A stretch of 64,000 nucleotides of DNA from Scleromitrula shiraiana (Eukaryota > Ascomycota > Leotiomycetes > Helotiales > Sclerotiniaceae). How positions within the stretch are numbered: the stretch's first letter is position 1; the number at the start of each line of letters is the position of its first letter. Below are positions 62,300 to 64,000 of the stretch, piece after piece. The notes beneath the pieces were generated by a model. It had not been told where the DNA came from. It did not search any database and was given only the letters and a program-made list of their open reading frames with translations. The translations under genes were made by a program, and so were the position numbers. The stretch lies in NCBI GenBank assembly GCA_028455995.1, contig JABELC010000004.1:3532501-3596500 (forward strand). Reading direction: 5' to 3'.

Positions 62300-64000
62300 T
62301 CATTATGATCTTCAGGTTAGTGGGGCGTCGATGCCTTGAAGGAGATTTCTCCGCATGCGGGGTTTGACCCAATCATCTCGTGAAGTCCGGTCTGGTACTC
62401 TGATTGATATATTTCCTCATATGCAATGCAAAGTTGATAGCTTCTCGTCTCCAATTTTCAAAAGTTAGGGGATATGAGATGAATCGGGAGATATTGTCCT
62501 AGCCGATTTCAAGGGCCGACGATTCCGAATGTATACGGTGGCGTTCGCGCTCTCCAGATTTTCGGAACTTACGGCGCTCGTGAATGCAAGCCTTTGAGTC
62601 GTGATAGCTTGGCCAGTTCTTCGTACACAGGCTCATCATGTCACTGATACTTGGCGCTTCATGAATGCAATGTACTGATCAACATACATACGCTAATACT
62701 GCATGTTCTCACCAACGACGATCAATAGAGTCAATTGTTCGTGAGTTGATTTCAAGTATATTGACATGTGATAATCTGGGGAAAACTTAAGCCATATCAC
62801 TCCACTTCTACTCCACAACAATAATTAAGTCACAAGATTCAAATCTATTCAACAATAGAAGCTGAAAAAGAGGTCATGAGTCTGAACACGTGTTCTAATT
62901 ACTCGCTGAACTGGCTGTTTCTAGATTTACATGAAGTTGCTCTCTTGACTTTGTCTGCAAGTAAAGACACTATCACTAGAGTATCATACCATAAATCAAT
63001 CACTAAGCTAATTACATAAAAAGCAACAGCCGACGATAGATAAGTCTGATAGGAAGGATACACGCGCGAGACTGATATTAAATATATGTATGTTGTGCTA
63101 GTGAAAGTGAAACGTTCCCCAAAGTTAGATTGGCCACTAGATAGACAATATGGTATTCTATCATGGAATTTCTCACCAATTTGTAACACGAACACAGAGG
63201 GTGGGGGATCTGTAGCACCATTCCGTTGTGAAAGTACGCATGTTTATGTTACAATATGTTTATCAATCCGCCGACTGTTAGATGCTGTGGTACTGGAAAT
63301 CTGCCTGCGTACAACTCTTCTTATCATTCTGTTTGTTTGAAAGAAAAATTCCGAATTGATTAAGGTCTGGCTGCGAAAGATCCTCGCAGTAAACACAATT
63401 CGTTGCTTCATCGTTGATGGTTCAATTGAATCGTACCAGATAATACGATTCTGCATATCATCGTAAACTAATAACCATATAATATGTGAATTCGACCATT
63501 TGTAGCCAAAGTGGCACAAAATAAAAGCCTCAGATAAGAAAATGAGCATCTAGAACAGACGTGAAGATAAATTCTGTATAACATGACCTTGAACTTCAAA
63601 GATGCAGATCGGAATGCCTTGAATGCAGTGACTAAACCGCGAAGATACGGATTTTCCACATCTTTTGATCTGCAATGCATTTCCTTACTGCTTTGTTGTA
63701 GTTCATACAAGTTACTTCTTCGTTAGTATCAGGCCAACGGGGCCAATCAACAAGATTACGTGCGATCTTGACGCCAACTCTGCATGCCAATCTTAAGTAA
63801 ACATAAAGGTGAAATATTCAGGGTCAATTCAGAGCCAATTGGTATCATTCTAAAAAAACTCAATTGTTACAAAGAGACAGACTAGAGAACATGGTGTCCA
63901 AGTGTAGTTACCAGTAGTCCGTGGTCGAAACTTCAACGTATGAAAATCAGAAGCGGTGTACGAATGTTATCTACACTGCTTGACTTCACAAAGACCTAGA
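62300..64000 (-). CDS. Possible multi-exon minus-strand gene(s), unresolved
   Basis: From ~62.3 kb the simple repeats stop and protein-like stretches appear on the minus strand. 63760-63690 reads RNLVDWPRWPDTNEEV. 63710-63595 reads SKDVENPYLRGLVTAFKAF. A possible acceptor CTGTTCTAG at ~63552 precedes LIFLSEAFILCHFGYKW. 63195-62899 is an open frame with a hydrophobic segment (LSSAVAFYVISLVIDLWY). 62665-62497 reads SLCTKNWPSYHDSK and RRKFRKSGERERHR. I could not join these with consistent splice phases and do not recognise a family. It may be one gene running in from beyond 64000, two genes, or another decayed gene. Confidence 0.25.

Noticed and set aside
46991..64000. tRNA or 5S rRNA genes
   Set aside because: Looked for A/B-box-like GGTTCRANNCC and cloverleaf arms by eye; none convincing. 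A covariance-model scan would settle this.

Overview
The window looks like chromosomal DNA of a filamentous ascomycete (Pezizomycotina). The evidence is short introns of 50-66 bp with GTAAGT-like donors and CTAAC/CTAAT branch sites, a GAC1-type PP1 glycogen-targeting subunit, fungal sugar-scavenging gene families, and one large AT-rich island of LTR retrotransposons riddled with C-to-T/G-to-A changes typical of repeat-induced point mutation (RIP). A Leotiomycete such as a Botrytis/Sclerotinia relative would fit, but that placement is only a guess.

Layout. (1) 0.3-1.8 kb: one intact-looking two-exon gene of unknown function on the minus strand. (2) 2.3-8.6 kb: a decayed carbohydrate-scavenging neighbourhood. 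It holds a broken sugar-porter MFS transporter, a GH95 alpha-L-fucosidase that lost its 5' part, a collapsed GH1 beta-glucosidase and a broken SGNH (isoamyl-acetate-hydrolysing esterase-like) hydrolase. Many of the breaks are nonsense or lost-start codons explainable by single C-to-T or G-to-A transitions. (3) 9.0-12.4 kb: four short lysine-rich coding remnants of unknown function. (4) 13.0-41.1 kb: an island of very low GC. A Ty3/gypsy element (A, minus strand, 13351-39360, TSD TTTAG) has been split by three further LTR elements: B (15972-23287, TSD ATTAT), C (25297-31915, TSD GGTAT) and D (32865-38313, TSD ATATA). A solo LTR of the C family (38770-38929, TSD CAAAT) sits inside A's right LTR. 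Without the insertions A is about 6.4 kb. To the right lies a 947-bp TA-flanked element with inverted arms of about 315 bp. (5) 41.2-43.6 kb: simple-sequence DNA including a 7-bp satellite. (6) 43.7-46.1 kb: a two-exon, 795-residue GAC1-like protein-phosphatase-1 regulatory subunit, the best-supported host gene. (7) About 46.2-62.2 kb: a gene desert full of micro- and minisatellites. (8) 62.3-64.0 kb: possible exons of one or more minus-strand genes that I could not assemble.

Only the GAC1-like gene and the 0.3-1.8 kb gene look functional. The transporter, fucosidase, beta-glucosidase and esterase would have formed a module for importing and hydrolysing plant-derived glycosides and esters. 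It appears to be dying beside the RIP-mutated island. All coordinates, splice junctions, LTR borders and TSDs were read by eye; no homology search or composition calculation was run.
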